Shown piece by piece: positions 32,006 to 43,164 of a DNA stretch of 64,000 bases (the first letter of the stretch is position 1; every line of letters starts with the position of its first letter). The position numbers were made by a program, and so were the translations under genes. The notes under the pieces are model-generated. The model was given only the letters and a program-made list of their open reading frames with translations. It searched no databases and was not told the origin of the DNA. Location of the stretch: positions 18,228,001 through 18,292,000 of the forward strand of contig OX485809.1 in assembly GCA_950295325.1 (NCBI GenBank). Reading direction: 5' to 3'. Origin of the DNA: Polytrichum commune. Taxonomy: Eukaryota > Streptophyta > Polytrichopsida > Polytrichales > Polytrichaceae.

Positions 32006-33576
32006 TTTGGGCATTAATTTCATTTCAATGTTGTTCCATTCCTCATGCAGCTTCTTCCAAAGGTCATCCTTGCCAGTGAGGAGGTCTTTATGGAGTTGGA
32101 CACGCCCGTCCACTTTGTTCCAAAGATGTTCGATAGGATTCATGTCGGGGGATTATGGACTCCATGGCAATGTTGTGATTGCGTGATCGTTGAACCATTT
32201 GATTGTTGATTTGTTGGTTTGCCTTGGGTCGTTATCATGATGGAACACCCACTCCTTCACTACTTTTTCTAAATTTCACAACTAACATGCTCATGTTGTC
32301 ATGTAGGATGTTATGATAATATTCACTATTCCTTTGACTTTGACTTTGGTTAGCATCCCAACACCCTCCTAACTCATGCAACCCCAAACCATAATGCTCC
32401 CTCCTCCGTGCTTCAAAATCTTACTAACCATACATTTGCTTAGGGGTTCCCCATCCCTCTTCCAACACCACTCTCCACCATCAAATCCCACAACATTGAA
32501 TTTAAAAAAGTTGTTTCAGATTGTCACAACATCTGACAATGTTTCAGATTGTCACAACATCTGACAATGTTTCAGATTGTCACAACATCTGACAGATGTG
32601 TCAGATTGTCACAACATCTGACAGATGTGTCAGATTGTCACAACATCTGACAGATGTGTCAGATTGTCACAACATCTGACATATGTGTCAGATTGTCACA
32701 ACATCTGACATATGTGTCAGATTGTCACAACATCTGACAGATGTGTCAGATTGTCACAACATCTGACAGATGTGTCAGATTGTCACAACATCTGACAGAT
32801 GTGTCAGATTGTCACAACATCTGACAGATGTGTCAGATTGTCACAACATCTGACAGATGTGTCAGATTGTCACAACATCTGACAGATGTGTCAGATTGTC
32901 ACAACATCTGACAGATGTTTCAGATTGTCACAACATCTGACAGATGTGTCAGATTGTCACAACATCTGACAATGTTTCAGATTGTCACAACATCTGACAA
33001 TGTTTCAGATTGTCACAACATCTGACAATGTTTCAGATTGTCACAACATCTGACAATGTTTCAGATTGTCACAACATCTGACAATGTTTCAGATTGTCAC
33101 AACATCTGACAGATGTGTCAGATTGTCACAACATCTGACAATGTTTCAGATTGTCACAACATCTGAAACAACTGAATCTGAAACAATCTGAAACATTGTT
33201 TGTGACAATCTGAAACAAAAAGCAAAAAAACTATTATTAAAAAAAACTACAAACTACAGTGTTTGGTGCTTTAGTGTTTTCCTTATTTGTGTTCGGAAAA
33301 GCTACGGTATTTAAAACCTCTCATAGAACCCTCTAACATTTTGCAACACTCTGTTTTTTTTTTTTTTGCATCAATCAAGCCAAGTAATGATCATCTTTCT
33401 CACCAATAATTTGTGGATGCCATGACCTTTATCCTCTAACTTCCATGATAATGTTTGACAATGCGACTCAGTGTTGATGGTGTTGTTCCTAGTTTATTGG
33501 CTAATATATGGCAATTTTGTTATTCAATATGGAGGGAAATAACATGTGCACGAATTTCTAAGGAAGTTTTGGGCAT
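32006..33576 (-). pseudogene. Tc1-like transposase, N-terminal and DDE portions
   Basis: Minus-strand remains of a cut-and-paste transposase. The N-terminus starts at the ATG at 33576-33574 (MPKTSLEIRAHVISLH) and holds the first helix-turn-helix (LANKLGTTPSTLSRIVKHY), with stops at several positions. After a degraded stretch and the minisatellite, the DDE domain runs from 32509 to 32006: KHGGGSIMVWGCMS, then HHDNDPRQTNKS with the second catalytic Asp, then SPDMNPIEHLW with the catalytic Glu. Exactly 34 residues separate that Asp and Glu, the DD34E spacing of the Tc1 family. The DES motif holding the first Asp would fall where the minisatellite begins and is lost. At least eight stops make it inactive. 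Plants usually have DD39D mariner-like enzymes, so a Tc1-type one is notable. Confidence 0.88.
32513..33216. repeat. 23-unit minisatellite with hairpin-forming unit
   Basis: 23 copies of the core CAGATTGTCACAACATCTGA, separated by two spacer types: CAATGTTT (28-bp unit) or CAGATGTGT / CATATGTGT (29-bp unit). The 28-bp units sit at both ends of the array and the 29-bp units in the middle. Each core can pair with itself (TCAGAT with ATCTGA). The right edge (33176-33216) contains inverted copies. The array interrupts the Tc1 transposase pseudogene. Confidence 0.97.
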
Positions 33577-33650
33577 GGTGGAAGGGGGAATTGAACCAAG
33601 GACCTTGTGAATGCAAAGAAAATTGCTAACTGGTGAGTTATTGCATACTA
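33575..33650 (-). repeat. tRNA-like fragment
   Basis: Minus strand shows AACTCACCAGTTAGC (A-box-like) and GGTTCAATTCC (B-box-like) just upstream of the dead Tc1 start codon. Probably a SINE scrap or chance; it is not an intact tRNA. Confidence 0.2.
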
Positions 33651-33682
33651 TAATGTTAATTTATTTCATAATTCAACAAATT

Positions 33683-33896
33683 TGAAGAGTTCCAAAAGTA
33701 ATGCAACACCCCAAATTCATGTTTTTATTATTTACAAATGTCATGTGAGTCCAAACACCATGGAAATTGTCATGAAGCTAGCTACATACTCTATTTAGAT
33801 TGTGTTAGCACCAAGTGATGTAAGGTTTTCATGTTTCCAATAACATATCAATTTTGTATGTTTGTAAAGGGTGTTGCATTACTTTGGAAATCATTG
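33683..33896 (-). repeat. right terminal inverted repeat of the Tc1-like element
   Basis: Inverted copy of 16846-17060, with the outer end at 33896 next to a TA dinucleotide. Its inner end is itself an inverted copy of the outer end (TTCCAAAAGTAATGCAACAC). Confidence 0.82.
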
Positions 33897-33949
33897 TATC
33901 TCACACATATAGACATCAAGAATACATTTGGCTTAATAAGCTACCTAAG

Positions 33950-36900
33950 ATTACTAGCCATAATGGATGACCTGTAAAAACTAGTAAATGCCATAACAAT
34001 AATTGGAAGCATCTACTCCAAATTCTCCACGTCATTTCAAGTTGCCCACTTCACGACCACCCCCCCCCCAAACTAGGGAAGTATCTAAGGAGACGAACTT
34101 AGCCCATATCTACTTATCATATTTCTAGAAGCTCTACTTTGGTGGCTTGAAAAAGGACACATATGGTATAGATTTAACAACTCACCAAACGCCACAAAGA
34201 CCGAGGCACATGTTGACGATCTAGCCATGCTAATGAACAATGTTGAGCACACATAAACCCTGACTAGATAAACTAAGACAAGACTTAGTTTGCGCATGCG
34301 TGGACTTAGGCATCAACAAATGTGCAGTAATGAGTTGCCCAAACAAATCTAAACTACAACCACTAGCATTTACAAATTGCCTCAAAGCCCAAAATATCAA
34401 CTACAAAGACCAACAACTACCCATCCTATCACAAAATAAATCATACACATACCTAAGTATAAAATTGGTATTTCCCTCAATGGGCCATCCAAAAAACAAC
34501 CACAATCAATAAATTTAGAAAACAAAGTGCAACACTGCTACCTTCACCATCCTCACTGCAACATAAAATCAAAATACCAAACATAGGTATTTGCCCAAGT
34601 ATTGAATATTCGTTCTATGATGTCCCTTTCTCAATCTCACGCATTAGGAAGATGGATAAACTCCTTTTAAAAATCATAAAATCCATTTGCAACCTCTTCC
34701 AAAGCACAAACCAACATCTTTATCCAACTAGCTAGAGAGAGATTTGGCACCGAAGTTCTTCACTCCTCCCTAGATACGTCACAAGAATAAGCAAACAACT
34801 CACTCAAACTCTTAACAATCATGGAACATTAGGCCAAATCTTCCAAGACCTTGTGAAATTCATAATTGCCAAATATGGTGGAGTGGAACATCTCCCAATA
34901 CTCAACTGCCAAATATGTTATAGATCACCTACTGCCCACACTCTTTGCATATTGAAGAATCAAATTAACATCCATCTTGACTCCAAATTCTCACTTGTCC
35001 ATGAAAATTTGCACAAAAGTTCCTTTTACCCGACACTCACCCCACACCAATCATCCAACTATAATTTTTTCCTTAAGAAATTTGCTACATTCAATATCAT
35101 AGCCCTCCCCTAGATACAAGACCCGTTTTAAACTAGAATAATGACACTCCAAGAAGTCCAACACAAATATCTCACCAAAGCTAATAAAATTTAAATTTAA
35201 TAATAATAATAATAAATAAATAAACACACACACGCACACACACACGCACTACTCCAAGCCACAAACATCTATAACCACAATATCCTCCCTACAAATATAT
35301 GGAATAACATCTCCGACAACTTCCAACCCGCACACTCATAGTTCGCTAGCCCACTCACTTGTCCCACAACCTTCACACAATACCCCTCACCACATGAAGT
35401 AGGCATTATCTCTTGCTCATTTGGATAGGAAAAGGCCTAGCCCACATCACTAACCATGAATTAATACCAAAATTCATCAAATGGGCCCGACTAACAATTC
35501 CAACAAACCCCGACTCATCCACCGAATTGATTATCAACCACCACAACTAGTCACACAACACATTCAATCACGGGTAGGTCACTTAGTGCATTTTAAAAAC
35601 GACGTGCGGCATAATATAGAGAGGATTAAAATCATTTGAAATAAAAATTATAAAGGAATTCCAAATAATGAAGGGGCCATTAAATGTAGACAATCTCATT
35701 ATAAGTAAGTTAGATGGACATAAAATGTGGGCCATTATTTTTTTGTAAAATTAATATAGGGGCTGAAGATAAGGTTCCTAGAAGGTATGTTTAGTATGTT
35801 TGCTATGGTCTCCTATGTGTTTTCTTCATAACTTTGTTTGCAATGATATTATTGTTTGCACCCTTCTTTGTTTCCATGGTTTCCCTTAACACTCGTCAAT
35901 GCGTTAGGAAGTAGATTAGCTTTTATTACTTAAAAGGAATATAGAGTACAAAAAATTGTAGTGACTTGGACAATATAAGTAATGGAAGGGTGCAAACAAA
36001 TGGGCCATTTTTTAAATTTAAGTAATTATAGGGAGGCTTTAATTCAACCCTTGAAGGTAAATAGCCCCAAAACAAAAAACCCCGAGCCGCACGTGGTGCA
36101 CAAAAATGCCTTAGAGTGACCTACCCGTGCATTCAACCCAATTCAACAGCCATAGTTGATCCCAATCATAACAATTACCCCCCCCCCCTTTCCCACACAT
36201 TAGAAGTCACACCCTCTATCACATTTCCAATGTATTATAAAACTAAAGAACCATCACCACTCCTTTCCCCTCAAGCATTACCAACATACACCTCTTAAGA
36301 TATCCCAATGCATGATCCTACTACATTGAATACTCTTTCAAATCCCTAGACAACCAAGGGAATTGAAACATTGTAGGTGTCGGCGTCTTCAATGCCGCCA
36401 AATTACTCAAATACCCAAACATCCTTTGAGTTGAATTATATGCACTACTATTGACAATAGAACACACCAAAAGAAACACCCCAAACACGTTCATATTAGC
36501 ATATACTAACTACTAAACCATATCGTACATCCATTCTCACAATACAACCACCAACACAAACTCTTATTAACACACATCATAGAGGCCATAAAAATATATA
36601 CACATGACATCACCATCATAAAAGTGAGAGCCCCACAAATATATGTGGTACTAACAAAGCTGACAAACAAGCCAAAATTGATGTAGAAGAACCACGTTTT
36701 TTAATAAACCCCTTTCCACTCTCTAGGTCACCAAACACCATAAGACCTCTAGCCGACATAACCGTTTGGTCCATAATCTCAAAAGAATATATAGAGAAAG
36801 ATTACAAAAGTGTTTTCATATCACGCACCTCAAATACAATCCCAAATGTAACTAAATGGCAAAAACAAAAATTTAAAAATACTAACTAATACAAAAAAAT

Positions 36901-37330
36901 AGTTTGATATCTTTTGGGATAAGCTATGGATCACTAAAGCCCAAACAATTAAAGTCCTTAAATTCCGCTCTGGTGGACACCTAGGAAATTACCATAAAAA
37001 GAATCTTTTAAACAAGACATCTCCTCACTCTACAACATTTGCATACTAAAACAAAAATAACAATAGCCTTCACTCCCTATCATGTTGCACAAGCAAATAC
37101 ATAAATAACCTTTGCACCAACGACCACAACAAAGTAATGCATGTACTTGCCAACACTCTCCTTGCCCACCCCACAACCATATACTTGACATATATAAATG
37201 CCGGCAAACATAAAGACATGAGACCAAATAACACTCTACCCTCATGGTTGCTCCCATGCAATTGCTACCTCCCTATATGTCAAAGCTCCGCTAGATTACG
37301 CCCAAATCCAAATCCCCATTGACACCTAAG
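33950..37330 (+). pseudogene. decayed LINE with RT and RNase H (LINE-2)
   Basis: Broken plus-strand remains of a non-LTR retrotransposon of a different type from LINE-1. RT motifs: GDELSPYLLIIFLEALL (about 34090-34140), a catalytic box altered to HVDDLAML (about 34210), and a thumb region with NKCAVMSC and YTYLSIKL (34315-34480). An RNase H domain lies downstream at about 36370-36700 (VELYALLLTIE, then TNKADKQAKI). RNase H after RT points to an I-type or plant L1-type LINE. Many stops and frameshifts are present. A MITE at 35569-36129 separates the two domains. No endonuclease domain was seen. Confidence 0.8.
35569..36129. mobile_element. hAT-type MITE inside LINE-2
   Basis: 561 bp with ends CACGGGTAGGTCACT and, inverted, AGTGACCTACCCGTG; the match continues less perfectly through GACGTGCGGC. 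Flanking 8-bp words CATTCAAT and CATTCAAC differ at one base, consistent with an old hAT-type target duplication. Non-coding. Confidence 0.8.
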
Positions 37331-37690
37331 CCCAAACCTAAAAGTACAAATCTTTGAGTTTACATGTTGTAATGATAGATTCCCGCAATTAGCCACATAT
37401 AGAAAACTTGAAAAACTATGACGCACCCCAACCACTTTAAGCCCAACTAGGTCAGTTAGTTCTATCTCCCATCATTATCACATCATGAATTAGAGGTTCC
37501 ATACACAACACAACTATCCATAAAACAAACAAAAAAAAACAACACTTTAAGTATCCACCATTTAAATGCACAAACTAATGGAATCCTTCTCACAAATATC
37601 ACTCTAATTTCTCACACATATTATACTAAACAAGAGGAATAGAAATGACAACAAACACCAATCCCACTAGAATACCCCCCTCCTTTCCGC
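37331..37690. other. A/C-rich decayed sequence, probably the LINE-2 3' tail
   Basis: No gene seen. Composition matches the neighbouring LINE-2 remnant. Confidence 0.4.
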
Positions 37691-37693
37691 ACT

Positions 37694-37925
37694 TGATGTG
37701 ACAATATATGTAATAACTGCTAAGTATGGTCACCTACCGGAAATAGGTACCAAGCCAACCCCCAACATCCAACCCCATGTGGACATGGGTAGCATGACCC
37801 CCCTCCTCCCCACACATGATGTGACAATATATGTAATAACTACTAACCTATGGTCACCTACCGGAAATAGGTACCAAGCCAACCCCCAACATCCACAACC
37901 ATGTGGACATGGATAGTTTGCTGGT
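37694..37925. repeat. tandem duplication, two ~124-bp units
   Basis: The unit starting GATGTGACAATATATGTAAT is repeated at 37818 with few changes, including the shared CACCTACCGGAAATAGGTAC. Confidence 0.92.
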
Positions 37926-38159
37926 GAACAAACATCGCATGTCAATGTAAAAGCACATGACATTCCTTTTTTCTTTTCTTACGATGGGATTTACCTTAAT
38001 TTGTTAAATCGGGTTGATAAAGTCATGTGACCAATTATCATGGGTTATGACAGTAATGGTGGTGAATATTGGGTTTAATTGAGTTGCTAATCATGCCCAC
38101 ATTAATGTTTGTTGTAGTGTGCGAGACGGTGACCTCTCACTACAAGCATATAAGACTTA

Positions 38160-38739
38160 GGGCCGCTTTATATTAGGGGCCATTTCTAGGGGCCATTTCC
38201 AAACCCTAGGCATCAACCAATGAGAGTGCTTAGATTGCCCAAATGGCCCCTAATATGGCCCCAAGGGCTTTATATTGAGAGTCGGCCCACTTCTCCTAAA
38301 GCTTGCGTGGCGGGTGACATGGCGGCGTTTTGGAGGGAAAAAAGTGGCCCGCTGACAAAAAAAATGGGTCGAGGGTTTATGGAGAGCCACTTCGCATCTA
38401 CAGGCCACTTCACCCAACTTCCGTCATATAGTCATTTATGACTTTATGACTTTATGACTTTAGTTCAAGAAAGGGCATAATTCATTTAAGACAAAGTGGC
38501 CCGTTGAGTGGCCCTTACAATATAAAGTCCCTAGGGCCATTTGGAAGGCCCACTTTAAAGCGGAATTTCCAATTTGGACCCTACAAGTGGTCCTATGGAC
38601 TTTATATTGCAAGGGCCACTCAACGGGCCACTTTGTAAAGTAGAGCTAAAGTTAGAGTAAAGTAAGGGCCACTTCAAGTCCAAGTTGCCTCTACTCCAAA
38701 TGGCCCGGCCGCCAAATGGCCCCTAATATAAAGCCGCCC
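38160..38739. mobile_element. PIF/Harbinger-type MITE
   Basis: 580 bp. The left end is GGGCCGCTTTATATTAGGGG and the right end its near-perfect inversion, flanked on both sides by TTA (38157-38159 and 38740-38742), the PIF/Harbinger target duplication. It contains an internal long palindrome (separate entry) and a short GACTTTAT tandem repeat at 38436-38462. Non-coding. Confidence 0.87.
38491..38636. repeat. 40-bp inverted repeat with 66-bp loop
   Basis: Arms 38491-38530 and 38597-38636 match at 39 of 40 positions, the one mismatch being a G:T. Lies inside the Harbinger MITE. The transcript would form a near-perfect stem. Confidence 0.92.
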
Positions 38740-38742
38740 TTA

Positions 38743-39102
38743 GGCAACTCGTCTCGTGTTGGTGAAGTTTCTTGCAAATCTAACGTTGTAGTAGATTTTT
38801 AGGATTTGTAGTGACACAAGACAATTTTCAATGACGCAAGACAAGTTGCTTAAGTCTCAATGAGCTTTCAATGATTAACCTCGTAGGAGCTGACGTACAA
38901 ATAAAACTTGTCGATGATGTATTTTAGACTACATCGTTGGAATAGAGATGAATTTCTTTGGTTTCTACAAAATAATATGAGAAGCATTTACATAATCGTA
39001 ATTAAATTCAAGCCCGAAAAAACCACTACCTTTGGCTTGATTGGCTAATTACCTTTTTTGTGTATGTTGGTGAGAAAAGTCATAAACTAGACTGATTGAC
39101 CC
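38743..39102. other. intergenic, nothing recognised
   Basis: No gene or bounded repeat seen. Confidence 0.5.
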
Positions 39103-39294
39103 AATTAGTATGTGCTATTATTTGGAGTTACGCAATGTAGTAACGTCTTACTAAAGAGTTCATTTTTTACTAACCAAAGTTCAATAAGTTGTTCATATAT
39201 TATAAAACATAAATGACAATGGTTGGTAAATATTACATTCTCGTTAATAGTTATAACATTGTGTAACTCCAAATAGTCACATACACACTAATTG
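39103..39294. mobile_element. MITE family B, copy 2
   Basis: About 190 bp. Left CAATTAGTATGTGCTATTAT then TTGGAGTTACGCAATG. Right end read inward: CAATTAGTGTGTATGTGACT then ATTTGGAGTTACACAATG. The best-preserved copy of the family. Confidence 0.82.
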
Positions 39295-39830
39295 AAATAG
39301 TGAGTGCATGTCACTAAGCTTGTTGTTGTCCTTGAATATTAGTAAGTTTTGCAACAAAGAAATCAAAATGAAAGGTTACAACCACATGGAGGGTTTTGCT
39401 TATAGATCATTCAAATGACTTGGGGCCATTTCACAATATGGTTGTGCAAGTCGAGAGGCCGTGGGATTGAATGGCCAAACTTTGTTGAGAATCCAAAGAA
39501 ATGGGCTGAAAATAGCCAATAAAATATATAAAAAAGTGGAGAGAGGGAATTATCACATACGATCATACATGTCATTCATCCAACGTGAAAGCCCTTAATA
39601 AATTACAACATGGAAGTTATTACTTATAATCCATAGGTTATTAGTTGTACAAACTTCGAACGAGTCGAGTCCAAGTAATTTATGATGAATCGGTCACAAA
39701 CTTAGACTACAACGAGGAAATGCACTAGTCAATCAAGAATTTCAGCTCAAGATAAGATCACTTGAGGCAACGGTTGGTATGGACATGATGGGAAAACCAA
39801 CCCTAAAATTATGAAAATAACCCTAAAGTT
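39295..39830. other. intergenic, nothing recognised
   Basis: No gene seen. Confidence 0.5.
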
Positions 39831-39905
39831 GGAGTTCTCCAAAGGCCAAGTTTCTTGTCCAAGCTTTGAAGGTTGCCCAAGAAACTTGACCTCCAAAGAA
39901 CTCCC
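39831..39905 (+). ncRNA. short imperfect hairpin, miRNA-precursor-like
   Basis: About 75 nt. GGAGTTCT pairs with AGAACTCC at the base and CCAAGTTTCTTG with CAAGAAACTTGA in the upper stem, with an internal loop between and a ~20-nt terminal loop. Size and shape fit a small-RNA hairpin, but there is no expression evidence. It may be a MITE scrap. Confidence 0.3.
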
Positions 39906-40460
39906 CCCTATCAAAAAGTGTTGCCGTGTTGGTAATCATGTCACTTTTTCATCCATACTGAAATTCTCCACTGGAGAAGTCTTGGCCACAATGTAAACCC
40001 CAACCGGTGTAAAACTCATTTCGTAGCCAATCATATTGCTCTATTCCCCTAAAATGCTTGATTGGTGCACTTCTGCATCATAAACTAAATTGGCCCTTAT
40101 AGCAAGCCGACTTTTATGTTGGATGGACGAGAGGTATGCTCGTGTACGATATTTCCCTTTCTCCCAAAAGAGGTGCACTTAACCTAAACTTTTCCGTTTT
40201 CGTACTCCAAAAAGTTATTATTTTCTAAATTTGTAGTAACGAATCATTGTTTTCGCAGTAACTTGTCCACATGCTATAGAAACTTTAAAAGCAAACTTTA
40301 ATTCAAACTTTGACATTTATGATCAGATGAAAATGAAAGGTTGTGTGATTCTACTAAATCTTAAACACTATGGTATCATTTAAGTCACAATAACAAACAA
40401 AAAGAGAGAGATTAAAGACGTCTCCCTCTCCTCTCGAGGCATGAGGAGCCAAGGCCGGCA
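39906..40460. other. intergenic, nothing recognised
   Basis: No gene seen. Confidence 0.5.
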
Positions 40461-40770
40461 TGCCTATGCAGTGTTTCTTTTTAACAAAGGGTCCAACCTT
40501 TCATGTGACGGCCAATTTTTACATCATCGGTTTTTTGACGGGCTGGTCATATTTTAGCATGTCTTTTGACACCCAATTTTCCAAACTGACAGGTCCACAA
40601 ACCCTTACTTGCTTGCAATTCTATTTTATCCACAACAGCAAATAGTAGTACAATTTGGAACAATATGCAATCAAATCAATTCCATTATCTTGTTTTCGAT
40701 GACTTCAATGTCCATCACTTGTGATACAAAATTTCAAGTGATGTTTTGAAGCACTCACACATAGAGGAGT

Positions 40771-43164
40771 TCAATCTAAGACTAGAATGAGACGGTCCCT
40801 CATATTTCTCCACTCTTGAAGAACAGCTTGCCAATCAATCTCATTAGCACCTAATCCACATAGGGATACACGCATCAATGCATCCAATGTGTTCAAACGC
40901 AAATGTGATCGTAATGCACTCTTCACTATATTCTGCTTGGAGAATCCTCTCTCACATATTGTAGTACTAGCTGGTATGACAAGCATTTTTTGCCACAATT
41001 TGATGAGGTTTGGCCAATTTGTCTTCCACTCCAAAGTACAACCACATAGTGACCATGCCTCATGGATAGACTTCTGAGGACATTCATGTCGAATCGTCTC
41101 CACAAACTCCAACATCTCTGCACTACATGCATCACAATCATTTTCAGAAGGTACAAACTTCTCCATCAACCTTTCCAACCATACATCTGTTGCTTTGGTC
41201 CTATCTTCTTCATCTGCAGGGTAGTACTTTGGGCTGAATAGCTTGGCTGCGTTAAATATTGGCAGATCCGGAAATCGTTCATTCAACACATCAATGATCT
41301 TTTGGACATACTCTGTTGCAATCAACTTACATTCAAGCAGTGTTCCTGGCCTTTGATCTATAGGATCATTGATGAGTGGATAAAGCACCTCTGTTCCATC
41401 CTCACGAGCAAACAACAACCTCATATTTGGCACACTTTCCCTTAAAAACTTTCCCAAATTCTTAGCAGCCCTTCTAAAGGTTGACCATGTTCCACATAAG
41501 GAGAGTCTACGTAGAACTGAAACACATACCTCAAGTCCTGATACAATTGATGTGATGTCCAGAAGATCATATTGGAACTTCTTGTTCAACTTGTTTAGTT
41601 CACACAAAACATCAACGAGCATGTGAAGAAGAAATTGGAACTGAAAAGATGTCATTTTATGGTACCAGATTGGCTCTTCATCTTTGAATGCCTCTAAGAT
41701 TGCAGGCATCACATGAAGAAGTCGCTCCATAACTTGACCACGTGATAGCCAACGTACTGAATGGAATCGTAATGGCATGTGGGAATCTCTATCAAACTCC
41801 TCTAACAATTCTTTTAATTCTTTCCGTCGTATTGTGCTGCGCCCCATCCACTCATACACTTTGCTTGCAAATCGATCTAACACCAACAACTCAGGCAAAT
41901 CTTTTGAAGCATCCGCTGCAGCAAGAGCTTCCCTGCAAATCACAATATATTCATCAAACAAACAAAACTATATATTTCTACAAAACAATATGTAAGGAGA
42001 CTACTGCCCTACTATACCTGTGAGCAATGCAATGCACATTGACAAGTGAAGGCTGATCATTCCGAAATCGAGTAGACCCAATTCGAGAACCTATCATTGC
42101 GCTTGCTCCGTCAGTGGCCACCGCAACCAATTGATCTCGATTCCAATGAAGTTTGTTTAAAACCTCATCAACTGCAGTGTAAATACCCTCCCCTGTACCT
42201 GCTGTTATTGAAGATAACTCCACAAACTGGGTGACAAGAACTCCACTTCCTTGGCCAATCAAGTAACATACATGCATAATCAAATGTTGCTCCAGTGTCC
42301 TGTCGGTTGATTCATCAACCATTAATGAAAACCCCGGAAAACCACGAGATTGTGTCAAAAACTTGTCCCTAATGTGTTCAGAAATGGCCCATAAAAATTC
42401 CAATGCCGCATATTTAGATGTGTAGGCACCATAGTCATCATTCACAGGCATCTCTGGTGTATGAAGATCTCTGAGCAATTGACAAGTATCTTCATAGCTC
42501 AATATTGACCTGTCCTTTTGAATTGTGAAATGGAGTATCTTCATGCAAGTAATAATTCTTGCATATTCTCTGTTGATCATATTGTCCACATGACGATCCA
42601 TTGGGGCTCCACCACGTCTTCTGTCTTGGGCTTCCCAAATAGGTATAGATAAAATGTGCTCATGACTTCTTTCATGATCCTTAACAGAAGAATATTGCAA
42701 TGACCTGCAACCTATAGTAGCCCATCTACTTCGAGAATGCACATGAATACAAGATGCACATTCATCAACCCTAAGCGAGGACCATCTGCAGGTCTTAAAT
42801 GCATCAACCAAGGTCTTCTAGTCTTCCAATTAGCCTTGAAAACTCGTATGTATTCCCTCCCTACATTTCTCTGTCGAGGGGTTTGTTCCCTTGGGGCAAC
42901 AAGCTCAGGGTCATCATGTTCAGAACTAGAATCACCACTAGAGTGACCAGTAGTAGAGCTAGAACTTCTGGAAAGCCTAGCAATACGGGGTGCTTGAGGG
43001 ACTCTAGGAGGAGGTGATCCAAAATTGACAGATGGGGTTACAGCAACAGGAGATAAAGGTGGTGTTCTATTCATGTTTAGTGCAGGTGGACCACCAAACA
43101 TGAAATTGATATTAAGTTGGCGTGTTGACCTGCCTGATCCAGTTGCACCACTACAAGAATTCAT
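40771..43164 (-). pseudogene. hAT transposase, one frameshift
   Basis: Transposase that would cut and move the surrounding element. The start is the ATG at 43164. The N-terminus is Ser/Pro-rich and leads to an atypical zinc-binding region (CASCIHVH..H..H, about 42700-42770). The frame shifts by one base near 42780-42790, between FKANWKTRRPW and the zinc region. The RNase H-like core includes LMVDESTDR and VAVATDGASAM, with the hAT Asp residues, and VRWLS. The C-terminal hATC dimerisation region has IPASTTICERGFS. A GT-AG intron of 85 bp (41933-42017) interrupts the core just after CIAHR; its donor GTATAG and acceptor TTTGCAG are good. Layout resembles the ZNF862-like branch of hAT proteins. 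Apart from the single shift it appears intact; if that is a sequencing error, it could be active. Confidence 0.9.

Larger units (their letters stand above)
16846..33896 (-). mobile_element. decayed Tc1-like (DD34E) transposon, interrupted
   Basis: Outer ends are inverted: the right end reads inward CAATGATTTCCAAAGTAATG and is preceded by TA (33897-33898). The left end has the matching GACTTCCAAAAGTAATGCCA with TG in place of TA. Each end is a ~210-bp repeat (16846-17060 and 33683-33896), the two being inverted copies; both include TGTAGCTAGCT-like inner blocks. Between them, on the minus strand, lie the pieces of one Tc1-type transposase in the correct order, starting about 110 bp from the right inverted end and stopping about 110 bp from the left. 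Removing the gypsy element (17235-32005) and the minisatellite leaves about 1.6 kb, the usual Tc1 size. Its own transposase is dead. Confidence 0.85.

Noticed and set aside
32513-33216. CRISPR-like array
   Set aside because: The 'spacers' are only two short recurring forms, the host is a plant and no cas genes are present; it is a minisatellite.
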